Of a DNA stretch of 64,000 nt, positions 51,692 through 61,900 are shown in pieces. The stretch spans positions 22,614 through 86,613 of the forward strand of contig JAGCRW010000067.1 in assembly GCA_017964485.1 (NCBI GenBank), given 5' to 3'. Source of the stretch: Muribaculaceae bacterium. Its GTDB lineage: Bacteria > Bacteroidota > Bacteroidia > Bacteroidales > Muribaculaceae. A program made the position numbers and the translations under genes. Each line of letters starts with the position of its first letter. Position 1 is the first letter of the stretch. Under the pieces are notes generated by a model. The model ran no database searches and was not told the DNA's origin. It saw nothing but the letters and a program-made list of their open reading frames with translations.

Positions 51692-54600
51692 TTACTTGAT
51701 GATCTTGGTTGTGGTTTGAGTGCCGTCCTCGTAGCGAGTTACCACGATGTTCACGCCCTGGAATGGGGTGCTTGACTCAATACCTGCAACGTTGACATAC
51801 TTAACCGAAACAACCTTCTTGGCAACTGCAGTGGTAGTGATGCCTGTTGGATCGTCCTTAGTTACAATGTACTCCTTCTTGGCAGGAGTTGAGTTCTCGT
51901 TGTTGTCGGTAGGAATAGAGTACATAGCCACCTTGTTACCAGTAACGATGAGGTTGCCGCCATAGTCGAAGTTCATCTGATAGATGTAGTTGTTGTGCGA
52001 CGAGCCATCGTTGCGGCGAGCGGCGCTGACGAATGAGTAACCACGTGGAGTGATAACTGGTGTAGCGTCGCGGTTCCAAGCGAGGTCGAAGAACTCTACC
52101 TCACCACTACCGTTGTTGATTACGAGAGTGCTGCCATCGTTGCTTACTGCCAAACCAGCACCAAGCGAACCGTTGAGGTCTTGGAGGTCACTACCCGAGT
52201 TGAAGACGATTTGGCCTTCGGGGTTCACATATACGAACGAAGGCACACCGCTCTGGTTGTTACCAGCGCTACGAACCTGTGAAACGAATGCTCCACCGTC
52301 CTCGGTAGGAACAACGTTGCCGTTGGTGTTGAGCATCTTGGCGCCGATGTCGAAGTAGTTGTCGGGAGCCACGCCCCAAGTTCTGGCGATAGTGCCGTCT
52401 TCGTTACCCACGTTGTAGATAGCTACGCCGTTGCCGTTGCCCGAAGGTCCGGGAACGTCCTCAGAGAATACATACATCTTGGTGTCGGCACCAGAGCCGA
52501 TGAAGGCTACCGAAGTTGCCGAGCCACCAACTTTCACGCCGTCCTCGTTGGTGAACAGACCGCTGCTAGCACGAGTTCCCAAGAAGAACTGAGTGAAGTC
52601 GGCCTCGATGTTAGCTGGGTCAGCAACATAAACACCAGAGTATGGATCGCTCCAGTCGGGGATGTAAACAGTTCCGTCGGGTGCTACAGCCAAGCGATAT
52701 GGGCTGCTGAGTATGGTCTCACCATGATAAGCGGTGCTGTTTTGACGTGTCATCATTGGGTCATAGATGTAGAGACCGTTCTCTGTATTAGGTTGCGAGA
52801 TGCGGTTTGCCACATAGATGTTACCGAAGTATGGGCTCTCAGGATTCTTGTCAACATTGTTGAAGAGGCATCCGCTGTAGATGCAGTCGCTGTTGAGCTC
52901 GCTGAGCATGTCGATGCGTGCGATTGGGTCGCCCACAAGGTTGATGTCCCAGTTCATATTAGTGCCAGGATCGCCAGGAAGTTGGTCTTGTGTTACAGTG
53001 AACACATTCTCACCTTGAACTACATTTGGAATTTCGATAGTGCCCAGCAACTCTCCAGTCTCGCTGTCATAGAAGTTGATGTAAGCCTCATTAGCGTCAG
53101 AGTTGGCGTTGAAGGTGAAGGTGTAGGTTCCATCATTGTTCTCATAGTTCAGGTTGTAGGCGTAGATACCTCTAACCTTTGGCTGCTCAACGCCCTCGGC
53201 GTCGGTGGCAAACTTAACCACGTTATTGTCGCTTCCAACGAGATAAGCGTGGATGTCCTCTTGGTTGACAACAGCGCCAGCCCAAGCGAAGTCGGCAGTA
53301 TTGGCGGTGATAGCCTTAGCAGCGAGGTCGGTGTTGACTGTCTCCACGAGTGTGGCATTTGCCAGGCCCTCGGTAATGTCATAAATCTTGATGCCCTTCA
53401 CGTCGTTCTTGGCGCCATAAGGAGCAACCAGGAGTTTGTGACCTGCATACTTGAAGATTTGCATACCATTGCCAAGCAGCTCGGCATCGGCATTGAAGAT
53501 GTTGTAGGTTGGCACGCCACCGTCGGCGGTAACTGGGAACTCATAGAGTTTTCCAGAGTTAGTACCACCAATGATGAATGCGTGGTCGTCGAATGGCGAA
53601 ACTGCCACCTTGATGCGTCCAAAGTTCTCAACGGGATAGCCGTCGATATTGCCCTCGGTAGCCAATGGGTCACCAAGTTCGGTCAAGGCGATAGTGGCAT
53701 TGGCGTTGGCACGGCTTGTGCTAACCACGTTGCCATCTTGAATAACGAAGAATGCTGGACGAACGCCGCGGGTAGAACCACTGGTTGGAGCAGGAACGCA
53801 TACCATACACTCATGGATAGGACCGCTCACTGCTACACCAAATCCGAGGTCACTGTTATACCAGTTAGATGAGTACTTGGTATTGAACCAGTCGGTTGGA
53901 TCGGCATCGAAGTCATCCCAGTAGTAAGCGTGCATAGTGCCGCGCTGATAGCCGGTGGGCACGTTGCCGTCGGCATAAGAGGTGCGAACCGAAGTCACAC
54001 CCACGAGCTTGCGGTCGGCACTCAGGGCGATTGCGCCAATCTGGTTGTAGAAGCCTGGGTTGCCCTCCATAGTGAACAATCCCTCGGTGCTGAGCTCCTT
54101 AACCATCTGCTTGGTGTTGTTGTCAATAATGTAGAGGTGAGCCATTGTGCCCTCATGCGAGAGGACGATGGTTGAGTCGCCATACTGCAATGCCTGAACC
54201 AAAGTGCCTACAACACCGTCGTAGGTAGTGCCCTCGTCCTGACCAAATATAAACTCACCTGGGAGCTTGAGGTAGCCAGGTTGTGCTGGGTCGGGATAGT
54301 TCTCATAAACGATCTCTTCGGGAACATAGTTCTCGTTCTCGAGTTTCACGAAGGTGTAGCATGTGTTGTCGGCAGTAACGGTGGCTGCGATGGGCTCATC
54401 GAGTGGCTTGTAACCCTCGGCGGTGGCCTCTACGGTGTAGTTGCCTGGCTCAAGGTCGAAGAATGCGAAGAAGCCGTTCCACTCATTGTCAACAGTGTAG
54501 GTAGCAACCTCGGCGCCGTCCTTCTTGAGGACAACCTGCGCGCCGTTGAGTGGCAACCACTGGTCGTCGCTGCCATAAGCGTAGTTGTAGAGGTTGTTGA

Positions 54601-55516
54601 CGATTTTCTCGTGCATGTCCTTAACGGTACCGGCGATCTCGCCCTTGCCGTTGAGGTTGAAGCCCCAATAGGTGGCAACACCGCGAGCCTCGCGGATACC
54701 CTCAAGACGGTCGGAGTCAAAGTTCAGCGCACGGTGACGTGCGGGCTGATAGGTGTGGAAGAAACCTTCGAGCAGATAGCCAGGAACGCCATGCTTGAGT
54801 ACGCCAAGATAGCCGCTGTACTGGTTGCCGTTGGGGCGTGTAGAAGTGCTGTAGCTGCCATAGAAGCTGATGTCGCCACGCACGTTCATGTTGGTCACGC
54901 TGTAATGGCTTTGAGGCTCAATCTCGCCCATGTAGTGATAGGGCCACACGGTGCGTGCCATGTCATCGCTGCCTTCAACGCCAGGGCCATTGTAACCGGC
55001 ATCACCTGTTGTGCCAGTGTCGTAGCCACGATACAGGAACAGTGGGTAGTTGGTGCTGGTGCCGTCGGTGGCGGCGTTAGAGTGCGACGATATGAACATA
55101 TCGAAGTTGCCCTCCTCAACCTCGTCGCAGATTTCGGCAAGAGGTCTGTTGTAGAGCTCCTCGGGGTCATATGAGCTATTTGGAGTGGTGTAGGGCCAGG
55201 GGCCGTTAGTCAAGCGTGAGTAAACGATGTTCTCGCTTGATACACCTACCGATTTCAGATAGTTGCCAATGGCAAATGCGCGTGGCAGTGTGCCACGGCC
55301 CTCATAGAATCCCAGTGTGTCGGTGTCAATCCAGGTTGTGCCCTCGGCATTCAGCACGCCAGTGTTGGGGTGGCCGATGGTCTTCATTGGGCGGTCGTTG
55401 GCGCCAAAGCTGCCGTGACCTGGGTTCAAATAAATGCGGAACTCATCGGCAGTCTTTGCCTGCAAAGAGAAACTAGCTACTATAGCTGCTGCCAGTATTA
55501 GTATATATTTCTTCAT
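51692..55516 (-). CDS. Giant exported amidase_3 protein with a C-terminal propeller region (DUF4623-like)
   Basis: 1274 residues with a signal peptide (MKKYILILAAAIVASFSLQA). Residues 25-300 form an N-acetylmuramoyl-L-alanine amidase domain: YLNPGHGSFGANDRP with the Zn-binding His, MFISSHSNAATDG with the second His, and LLEGFFHTYQPARH with a catalytic-type Glu. A carboxypeptidase-regulatory-like beta-sandwich follows (GEIAGTVKDMHEKIVNN, GNYTVEATAEGYKPL). Then about 750 residues of propeller-type repeats (LSADRKLVGVTSV, RLAVAPDGTVYIPDWSDP) resemble DUF4623. The last 40 residues (YVNVAGIESSTPFQGVNIVV) look like a secretion-system sorting tail. It could trim peptidoglycan. It lies 14 bp downstream of the smaller propeller gene. 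Confidence 0.82.
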   Translation of the reverse strand: MKKYILILAAAIVASFSLQAKTADEFRIYLNPGHGSFGANDRPMKTIGHPNTGVLNAEGTTWIDTDTLGFYEGRGTLPRAFAIGNYLKSVGVSSENIVYSRLTNGPWPYTTPNSSYDPEELYNRPLAEICDEVEEGNFDMFISSHSNAATDGTSTNYPLFLYRGYDTGTTGDAGYNGPGVEGSDDMARTVWPYHYMGEIEPQSHYSVTNMNVRGDISFYGSYSTSTRPNGNQYSGYLGVLKHGVPGYLLEGFFHTYQPARHRALNFDSDRLEGIREARGVATYWGFNLNGKGEIAGTVKDMHEKIVNNLYNYAYGSDDQWLPLNGAQVVLKKDGAEVATYTVDNEWNGFFAFFDLEPGNYTVEATAEGYKPLDEPIAATVTADNTCYTFVKLENENYVPEEIVYENYPDPAQPGYLKLPGEFIFGQDEGTTYDGVVGTLVQALQYGDSTIVLSHEGTMAHLYIIDNNTKQMVKELSTEGLFTMEGNPGFYNQIGAIALSADRKLVGVTSVRTSYADGNVPTGYQRGTMHAYYWDDFDADPTDWFNTKYSSNWYNSDLGFGVAVSGPIHECMVCVPAPTSGSTRGVRPAFFVIQDGNVVSTSRANANATIALTELGDPLATEGNIDGYPVENFGRIKVAVSPFDDHAFIIGGTNSGKLYEFPVTADGGVPTYNIFNADAELLGNGMQIFKYAGHKLLVAPYGAKNDVKGIKIYDITEGLANATLVETVNTDLAAKAITANTADFAWAGAVVNQEDIHAYLVGSDNNVVKFATDAEGVEQPKVRGIYAYNLNYENNDGTYTFTFNANSDANEAYINFYDSETGELLGTIEIPNVVQGENVFTVTQDQLPGDPGTNMNWDINLVGDPIARIDMLSELNSDCIYSGCLFNNVDKNPESPYFGNIYVANRISQPNTENGLYIYDPMMTRQNSTAYHGETILSSPYRLAVAPDGTVYIPDWSDPYSGVYVADPANIEADFTQFFLGTRASSGLFTNEDGVKVGGSATSVAFIGSGADTKMYVFSEDVPGPSGNGNGVAIYNVGNEDGTIARTWGVAPDNYFDIGAKMLNTNGNVVPTEDGGAFVSQVRSAGNNQSGVPSFVYVNPEGQIVFNSGSDLQDLNGSLGAGLAVSNDGSTLVINNGSGEVEFFDLAWNRDATPVITPRGYSFVSAARRNDGSSHNNYIYQMNFDYGGNLIVTGNKVAMYSIPTDNNENSTPAKKEYIVTKDDPTGITTTAVAKKVVSVKYVNVAGIESSTPFQGVNIVVTRYEDGTQTTTKIIK

Positions 55517-55530
55517 AATTCGGTTCCTCC

Positions 55531-56433
55531 TTATTTAGCAAAGTTAATAATATAGGCTTCTCCTGTTGGAGTGGAGAAAGCGATTTTTCCGTCAGCTGGC
55601 TGGGGATACATAGCAATCACGTCCCCATCGGTGAGAACCTGACTGTTGCCGTTCAGGTCAAGAACCACAATAGCACCCGAGGTATACACCTCGCCATTGT
55701 CGGTGGTGGTCATGCCCACAATCATGTCGTTGTCCATCCATTTTGCAGCCTGCACTTTACCAAGTGCCTTCAGGCCTGTGCCGTCAATGTTGCACACATA
55801 GGCACCCTTGCCGCTGCAGTAGAACAGAGCTTTGCTGGCATCGGGCGACAGTGAAGCCCAGATGTAACGATAGCCCTTGCCCATGGGCATGAACTCGGTG
55901 GTCTTGCCACCATTGCTCATGTAGAGCATGAAGTTGTTGGTCCACAGCACAGGAGCAGTAACTTGGGCCTTGCCCTCGCCAATAGCCTTTTTGGCAATCT
56001 TGCCATTGTTCACGGCTACTGCGGTGTTGCCGTCGATGGCCACGCCCTGCAAGTCGCGGGTAGGCTTAACCACTTGCTGCTCGGCGCCAGTAGTCAAGTT
56101 CTTGCTCTTCACTGCCTTCATCTGCAAGTGATGCTTGTTCATCGAACGCTCGCGATAGACAACGGTGTTGCCGTCGGCCGAAATCTTAGCGTCAAAACCA
56201 GCACCTTGCGCCTGGGTAATCACCTGGCTCGAGCCAGTGTTCAAGTCATATTTAGTGAGACCGCAGTTGTAGTCGGTAGTCACCAGGATGTAGTCGCCCT
56301 TAGGACTAATGGCTGCAACTTTGTTGGCGGCATTCTCAGGAATGTTAACCTTGTCGATAGAGGTAACATTCACCAATTGTGCCATCCCACTAAAAGACAC
56401 GCATAATGCTAAAGCTAATAAAACTTTTTTCAT
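55531..56433 (-). CDS. Exported TolB-like beta-propeller protein
   Basis: 300 residues with a signal peptide (MKKVLLALALCVSFSGMAQ). It is made of PD40/WD40-like strands: AAISPKGDYILVTTDYNCGL, AKISADGNTVVYRERSMNKH, WASLSPDASKALFYCSGKGA and QPADGKIAFSTPTGEAYIIN. Such propellers bind partners rather than catalyse. It is transcribed just ahead of the giant amidase gene (14 bp apart), so the two probably act together at the cell surface or in the periplasm. No partner is known. Confidence 0.85.
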   Translation of the reverse strand: MKKVLLALALCVSFSGMAQLVNVTSIDKVNIPENAANKVAAISPKGDYILVTTDYNCGLTKYDLNTGSSQVITQAQGAGFDAKISADGNTVVYRERSMNKHHLQMKAVKSKNLTTGAEQQVVKPTRDLQGVAIDGNTAVAVNNGKIAKKAIGEGKAQVTAPVLWTNNFMLYMSNGGKTTEFMPMGKGYRYIWASLSPDASKALFYCSGKGAYVCNIDGTGLKALGKVQAAKWMDNDMIVGMTTTDNGEVYTSGAIVVLDLNGNSQVLTDGDVIAMYPQPADGKIAFSTPTGEAYIINFAK

Positions 56434-56526
56434 AAATGCTTAGTTTTTTAGTTACACAAAAAGTTAATTAATAAGATATTTCATTTTCTCTCTTTTGCTT
56501 ATTGACTATCAATAATGACAAACGTC

Positions 56527-56587
56527 AAAAATGCGATTAAGCGAGACAAAGCCAAGCTTGCTTGATGCATTGCGAGCGTGAGCATTA
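56527..56587 (+). repeat. 61-bp dispersed repeat, copy 2
   Basis: Matches the minus-strand copy at 7874-7934 at about 50 of 61 positions. It lies in the 345-bp divergent region (56434-56778) between the propeller gene and the fructose bisphosphatase gene; besides this repeat and the promoter, nothing else is visible there. Confidence 0.75.
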
Positions 56588-56703
56588 TTATTTAATTATT
56601 TGCCCCAAAATTATTGAAAATTATTGAAACATCCAAAAACTTTGCTAAAATTTTTTGTTTTATTGTGAAATGGACTCCATGTGGCACAAATTTATGAAAA
56701 TCG

Positions 56704-56734
56704 CTTGCCGTTAACCCAAAAAGCAGTACCTTTG
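56704..56734 (+). promoter_or_regulatory. Promoter of the fructose-bisphosphatase gene
   Basis: CTTG at 56704-56707, a 19-bp spacer, TACCTTTG at 56727-56734; start codon about 45 bp downstream. Confidence 0.65.
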
Positions 56735-56778
56735 CAGTACTAATTGACTAATTCCCATTTCCAAAAAACATCATTCTT

Positions 56779-58785
56779 ATGGCAATGACAAAGAAAGAAC
56801 AGAAAGAGGCCGAATTGCGATTCTTGCGGTTGCTGTCGCACAATTTCCCCGATGTGGCAACAGCGAGCACAGAGATCATCAACCTCTCGGCAATTCTCAA
56901 CCTACCCAAAGGCACCGAGCACTTCCTCGCCGACCTGCATGGAGAGTACAAGGCATTCCAGCATGTGCTGCGCAACGCCTCGGGCACCATCAAGCGCAAG
57001 GTGGGTGAGATTTTCAACGACACCCTCAGCCTGCGCGCGCAGAAAGAGCTGTGCACACTCATCTATTACCCCGAGCGCAAGCTCGAGTTGGTCAAAAATG
57101 GCTTTGACGACCGCGAGGAGCTCGATGACTGGTATTTCATCACTATCAACCGCCTTGTGCGCGTGTGTCGCAATGTGTCGTCGAAATATACCCGCTCAAA
57201 GGTCAATAAGGCATTGCCCAGCAGTTTCTCCTATATCATCCAGGAGCTGCTGCACGAGAACGCCACCGACCGCAACAAGCAAGCCTATGTTGATGTTGTT
57301 GTCCAGACCATTATCAGCACAGGCCGCGCCGACAACTTCATAATCACCATCTGCTACCTCATCCAGCAGCTCACTATCGACAAGCTCCACATTCTGGGAG
57401 ATGTGTTTGACCGAGGACCCAGCCCCGACAAGATTATGGACGTGCTGTGCAACTATCACAACTTCGACATCCAGTGGGGCAACCACGACATCCTGTGGAT
57501 GGGCGCAGCCAGCGGCAATGACAGCTGCATCGCCAATGTGATACGCATCGCCATGCGCTACGGCAACCAGGCGGTACTCGAGGACGGCTACGGCATCAAT
57601 ATGCTGCCTTTGGCCACGTTTGCGATGGACGTCTATGGTAACGACCCCTGCGAGAAGTTCATACCCAAGGGTGACGCCAAGAACAACAAGCTCGCACCGC
57701 TCATCGCCAAGATGCACAAGGCAATCAGTGTGATCCAGTTCAAGCTCGAGGCGCAGATTATCAACCGCCGTCCAGAGTTTGAGATGGCCGACCGCCTGCT
57801 GCTCGACAAGATTGACCACGAGCGCAAGGTGATTACCATCGATGGCGTGGACTATGAGATGACTGACTGCAACTTCCCCACCGTTGACCCCAAAGACCCC
57901 TACCGCCTCACCCCCGAGGAGGAGGAGATTGTTGAGAAGCTCCACAACTCGTTCACCGGTAGTGGCCGCCTGCGCACTCACATGCGCTGCCTCTTCCGTT
58001 ACGGATGCGTCTATAAGGTGATTAACGGCAACTTGCTCTACCATGCCTCAATCCCTCTAAACGAAGATGGCTCGCTCAAGGATGTGGTTATCCAAGGCGA
58101 GAAATACCACGGCCGCGAGCTGCTCAAGAAGGTTGGAGCCTTGATTCGCGACGCCTACTTTGGCTGCGATAGCAAGGAAAACGAGGAGTTTGCCAACGAT
58201 TATGTGTGGTACCTGTGGTGCGGCAAGGACTCGCCAGCCTTTGACAAAGACAAGATGGCGACTTTCGAGCGCTACTTCATCGTTGACAAGGCCACTCACA
58301 AGGAGGTGAAAGGACACTATTACAATCTGCGCGACAATGCCGACGTGGTTGACAGCATCCTCGACGAGTTTGAGGTGAAAGGACAGTATCGCCACATCAT
58401 CAACGGCCACGTGCCCGTGAAGACAATCAAGGGCGAGAACCCTGTGAAGGCTGGCGGCAAACTTATGGTGATTGACGGAGGCTTCTCTAAGGCCTACCAG
58501 CCCGAGACTGGTATCGCTGGCTACACTCTCGTTTATCACAGCCGTGGCTTCCAGCTCGTTCAGCATGAGCCGTTCACTTCTATCACTAAGGCGGTGGAAG
58601 AAGGACAGGACATCAAGTCAACCTACGAGATGGTGGAGATGACCAACCACCGCATGATGGTTAAAGATACCGACATAGGTGTGGAACTCGAGGATCAAAT
58701 CAACGACCTCAAGCACTTGCTCGAAGCCTACCGCAACGGCGACATCAGCGAGCGCTCACGCCAGCCCATCACCAACAAGACTTGA
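56779..58785 (+). CDS. fbp: Class III fructose-1,6-bisphosphatase
   Basis: 668 residues, the length of the class III (BS_fbpase) enzymes of Firmicutes and Bacteroidota. It has calcineurin-like metal motifs: FLADLHGEYKAFQHVLRNAS, ILGDVFDRGPSPDKIMDVL, IQWGNHDILWMGAASGNDSC and INGHVPVKTIKGENPVKAGG with VIDGGFSKAYQPETGIAGY. It removes the C1 phosphate of fructose-1,6-bisphosphate for gluconeogenesis. Monocistronic with its own promoter and a terminator shared with the convergent oxidoreductase gene. Confidence 0.97.
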   Translation: MAMTKKEQKEAELRFLRLLSHNFPDVATASTEIINLSAILNLPKGTEHFLADLHGEYKAFQHVLRNASGTIKRKVGEIFNDTLSLRAQKELCTLIYYPERKLELVKNGFDDREELDDWYFITINRLVRVCRNVSSKYTRSKVNKALPSSFSYIIQELLHENATDRNKQAYVDVVVQTIISTGRADNFIITICYLIQQLTIDKLHILGDVFDRGPSPDKIMDVLCNYHNFDIQWGNHDILWMGAASGNDSCIANVIRIAMRYGNQAVLEDGYGINMLPLATFAMDVYGNDPCEKFIPKGDAKNNKLAPLIAKMHKAISVIQFKLEAQIINRRPEFEMADRLLLDKIDHERKVITIDGVDYEMTDCNFPTVDPKDPYRLTPEEEEIVEKLHNSFTGSGRLRTHMRCLFRYGCVYKVINGNLLYHASIPLNEDGSLKDVVIQGEKYHGRELLKKVGALIRDAYFGCDSKENEEFANDYVWYLWCGKDSPAFDKDKMATFERYFIVDKATHKEVKGHYYNLRDNADVVDSILDEFEVKGQYRHIINGHVPVKTIKGENPVKAGGKLMVIDGGFSKAYQPETGIAGYTLVYHSRGFQLVQHEPFTSITKAVEEGQDIKSTYEMVEMTNHRMMVKDTDIGVELEDQINDLKHLLEAYRNGDISERSRQPITNKT

Positions 58786-58806
58786 TTGCTGTAGCGGTGA
58801 AACAAA

Positions 58807-58841
58807 AAATGCCCTCCGAAGACTTGCTTCAGAGGGCATTT
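58807..58841. terminator. Bidirectional terminator between fbp and the oxidoreductase gene
   Basis: AAATGCCCTC (58807-58816) pairs with GAGGGCATTT (58832-58841), with an inner GAAG/CTTC stem. T-runs flank on both strands. Confidence 0.9.
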
Positions 58842-58900
58842 TGCTGTCTCTTGCCACTGGCTGACGAGGCTTGCCTCGTCCCTGCAACGGCTTTTCGGGA

Positions 58901-61900
58901 TTACTGGAAGGCGTTCTCGCTCAGGCCCTTGCCACCGAGGGCGAGGTCCTTCATGTACTCGGGAACTGGCTTGCCCAGATACTTGTCAACATAGAGTTTG
59001 GCAAGATACTGTCCGAGCATGAAGCCGTGTCCGCGCAGTCCAGTGAGCAGACCTGCCTCTGGATCGATGATGTAGCGTGGCTCGATGTAGTAGCCTGCCC
59101 ACACTGCATGGAAGCCCACCTGGGCAAGGTTAGGAATCCACTGTGCAAACATCTCGCTCACAATCTTGAGGAATGCCTGGCTGTTGTACTTCAGGTTCTG
59201 TCGTGCCTCGTAGGGGTCGCAGTCGGGTGACGCGCAGCCAATGATTTGGCCGGTGTGCAGGAACTGCTGTCCGTAAACGGCATTGAAGCCCTTGTAGTGA
59301 CGGCGGTCGATAATCATGTCGAGCGAATCGCCGTTCACACCCATGTTAGGCAAGCGACGGGTGATGAACGCCTGGTGCTTGACAGGGAAGAGCTGGGTGT
59401 CGATGCCGAGCATGTCGGTGAACTTCTCTGAGCCCCAGCCCATGGCGTTTACGAAGTGGTCGCAGGTGTATTCCACATAGTGCTTGTCGTGACGGCGCAC
59501 CAGCACGCGGAACTTGTCGCCCACGCGCTCTACGTGCAGCACTTCACAGTCCTCAAGCACCTCGCCGCCATGCTGCTTGCCCACTGTGCGCACATAGTCG
59601 ATAGTGCGACCAGGAGTGGCCTGCCAGCAATTCTTCGAAATCAGGGCGTGGCTGTAAATGTTATCGTTAGGATTCCAGTAAGGAGAAATCTCCTTGGTGA
59701 AATCCTTGCGGTCAATCATGTAGGCCTCGCTCCAGGCGCGTGAAGCGTCGAGTGAGCGGTAGGTGGCGTCGTCGTGCACGAGATTGACGTAGCGAGTCAT
59801 CTTCAAGTCGATGTTGCAATGCTCTTGGTCATCGCGGAAGATTTCCAGGTTGTGCATAGCGATGTCGCTGATGTCGGGGTTGGAGAACGCGGGGCGTCCA
59901 CCACCAATGCAGCGCCATGTCGAACCGCGGTCGTAGTTTACGAGGACGGTACGCTTGCCTGCTTCGGCAAAGTAGCGGAATGCCGCGCTACCAGCCATAC
60001 CGCCGCCAGCAACTAGGATTTCGGTCTCGGCTTTCTCGATAACAGAGCCATGCTCGAAGACGAAGGTCTCCTTTGCTTCGCCATTATATACATCGCCCAG
60101 AGTCACCTGATTGGCGAGTGGTGCGCGCGGAGTGCTGTCGCCAGTCACCTCAATGCCATGTGCACGCAGGATTTGTTTAGCGCGTGACACGCAGCGCTTG
60201 CCGCGGCAGGGACCCATACCCATGCGTGTGGTGTGCTTGAGCTCGTCAACCGAGATATACTTGCGGTCGCCAATCACAGCGAGAAGAGTCTTTACATCCA
60301 CGTCCTCGCAGTGGCAAACGAATGACTTGCCTTCCTCGGGATCGGTGAGTGGACGCAGATTCAATGGCTCGGGATAACGCTCCTTGAGGATGAAGCCGTT
60401 CACTTGATTCAAGTCGTCAACTTGAGTGGCTTTGACGCGTGCCACATTAGTCTTATTGTCTTTCTTGAGCACCTTCTCGATAACACCCTCGCCCACCTTG
60501 GCGCCGTTGTCATCAACGAGGAATACATTTTTGCCTTCTTCTACCTCATATTCCACTGGCAGGAACATCACATTCTTGCGCTTGTCGTAGCCGAAGATGG
60601 CCAAGCCTGGGCAGTGGTTCACACACTGCATACAGCCGATGCACTTGTTGTAATCGACCATTGGCACCGACGACGTGGTGGGTTTGGAAATCGCACCCTG
60701 CGGACAAGAGAAGGTGCAGGGGTTGCAGGCGAAACCATAGAGGCAGTTGATTTTTACATAAGGTTTCGCTGCCATGCGCTCCTCGTCGGGGATGCGTGGC
60801 TCGTCGAGCAGACGCACGGGGCGCTGTTGGGAGTCGATATACTGGCGGGAAACCTCCAGATAGTCCTCATAGGGGAAACGGAGGCCAAGTTCCTGAGCCA
60901 CCTCATAGGCCACCTGCTTGCCACGGAGCACGGCACTTGTGCCCTCGCCAATGCGAACGGCATCGCCAGCTCCATACACGTTGCGGCCAAATACCGAACG
61001 GCCTTTCACGAGCAGTTGGTTGTCGGGAATAAGACCTGTGCAGATGTTGATGATATCGATATCGTCAATCACTTGCTCGGTGCCTGGAATGGGTTGGAAA
61101 TTGCGGCACTCAGCGATTACAGCACCAGTAACGCCTGTGTAGTCCTCGTTGGGGATAGCGCGAATGAGAACGTGAGAAGTCATGATGGGGATGCCTAGAC
61201 GGCGAACGCGATTGGCCTGGACTGGGAAGCCGCCCTCGTGGTCCATACCCTCGATGATTGCCTTGATTGTCGCGCCTGCCTGCATAGCTTGGTAGCTGGT
61301 AAGGTAGCCGATGTTGCCGGCACCCACAGTGAGCACTTTCTTACCGAGCAGGGTGTGCTCCTGATTCATCATCTTCTGGAACACAGCAGCGGTGTAAACA
61401 CCAGGCACGTCATCGTTCTCAAACACTGGCATGAATGGCACGGCACCAGTGGCAACTACCAGATGGTCGGCATCGATATAGCTCACCTCCTGGGTGACGA
61501 TATTCTTTAGTGCTATGCGGCGGCCTTCGAGCAGGTCCCACACTGTGTTGTTGAGAAGGATGCCGTCGTGGTTGTCGCCAGCGAGTGTCTTGGCGATGTC
61601 AAAACCGCGCATGCCACCAAACTTCTGCTCTTTCTCAAAGAAGAAGAATTGGTGGGTTTGCATATTGAACTGACCACCCTCGGTAGCATTGTTGTCGACT
61701 ACAATATTGGGGATTCCAAGCGCAGTGAGCTGTTCACGGCATGCCAGTCCGGCAGGGCCACCGCCAATGATGGCAACAGTGGTCTTGTAAATCTTGGTGT
61801 CACTGGCTGCACGCGCCTTGCCCTCGGGCATATAGTCCTTGGGAATCTCGCGCACTTCTTTCACGCCGTCAACGCTGGTGATGCAGATGCGGCGCACTTG

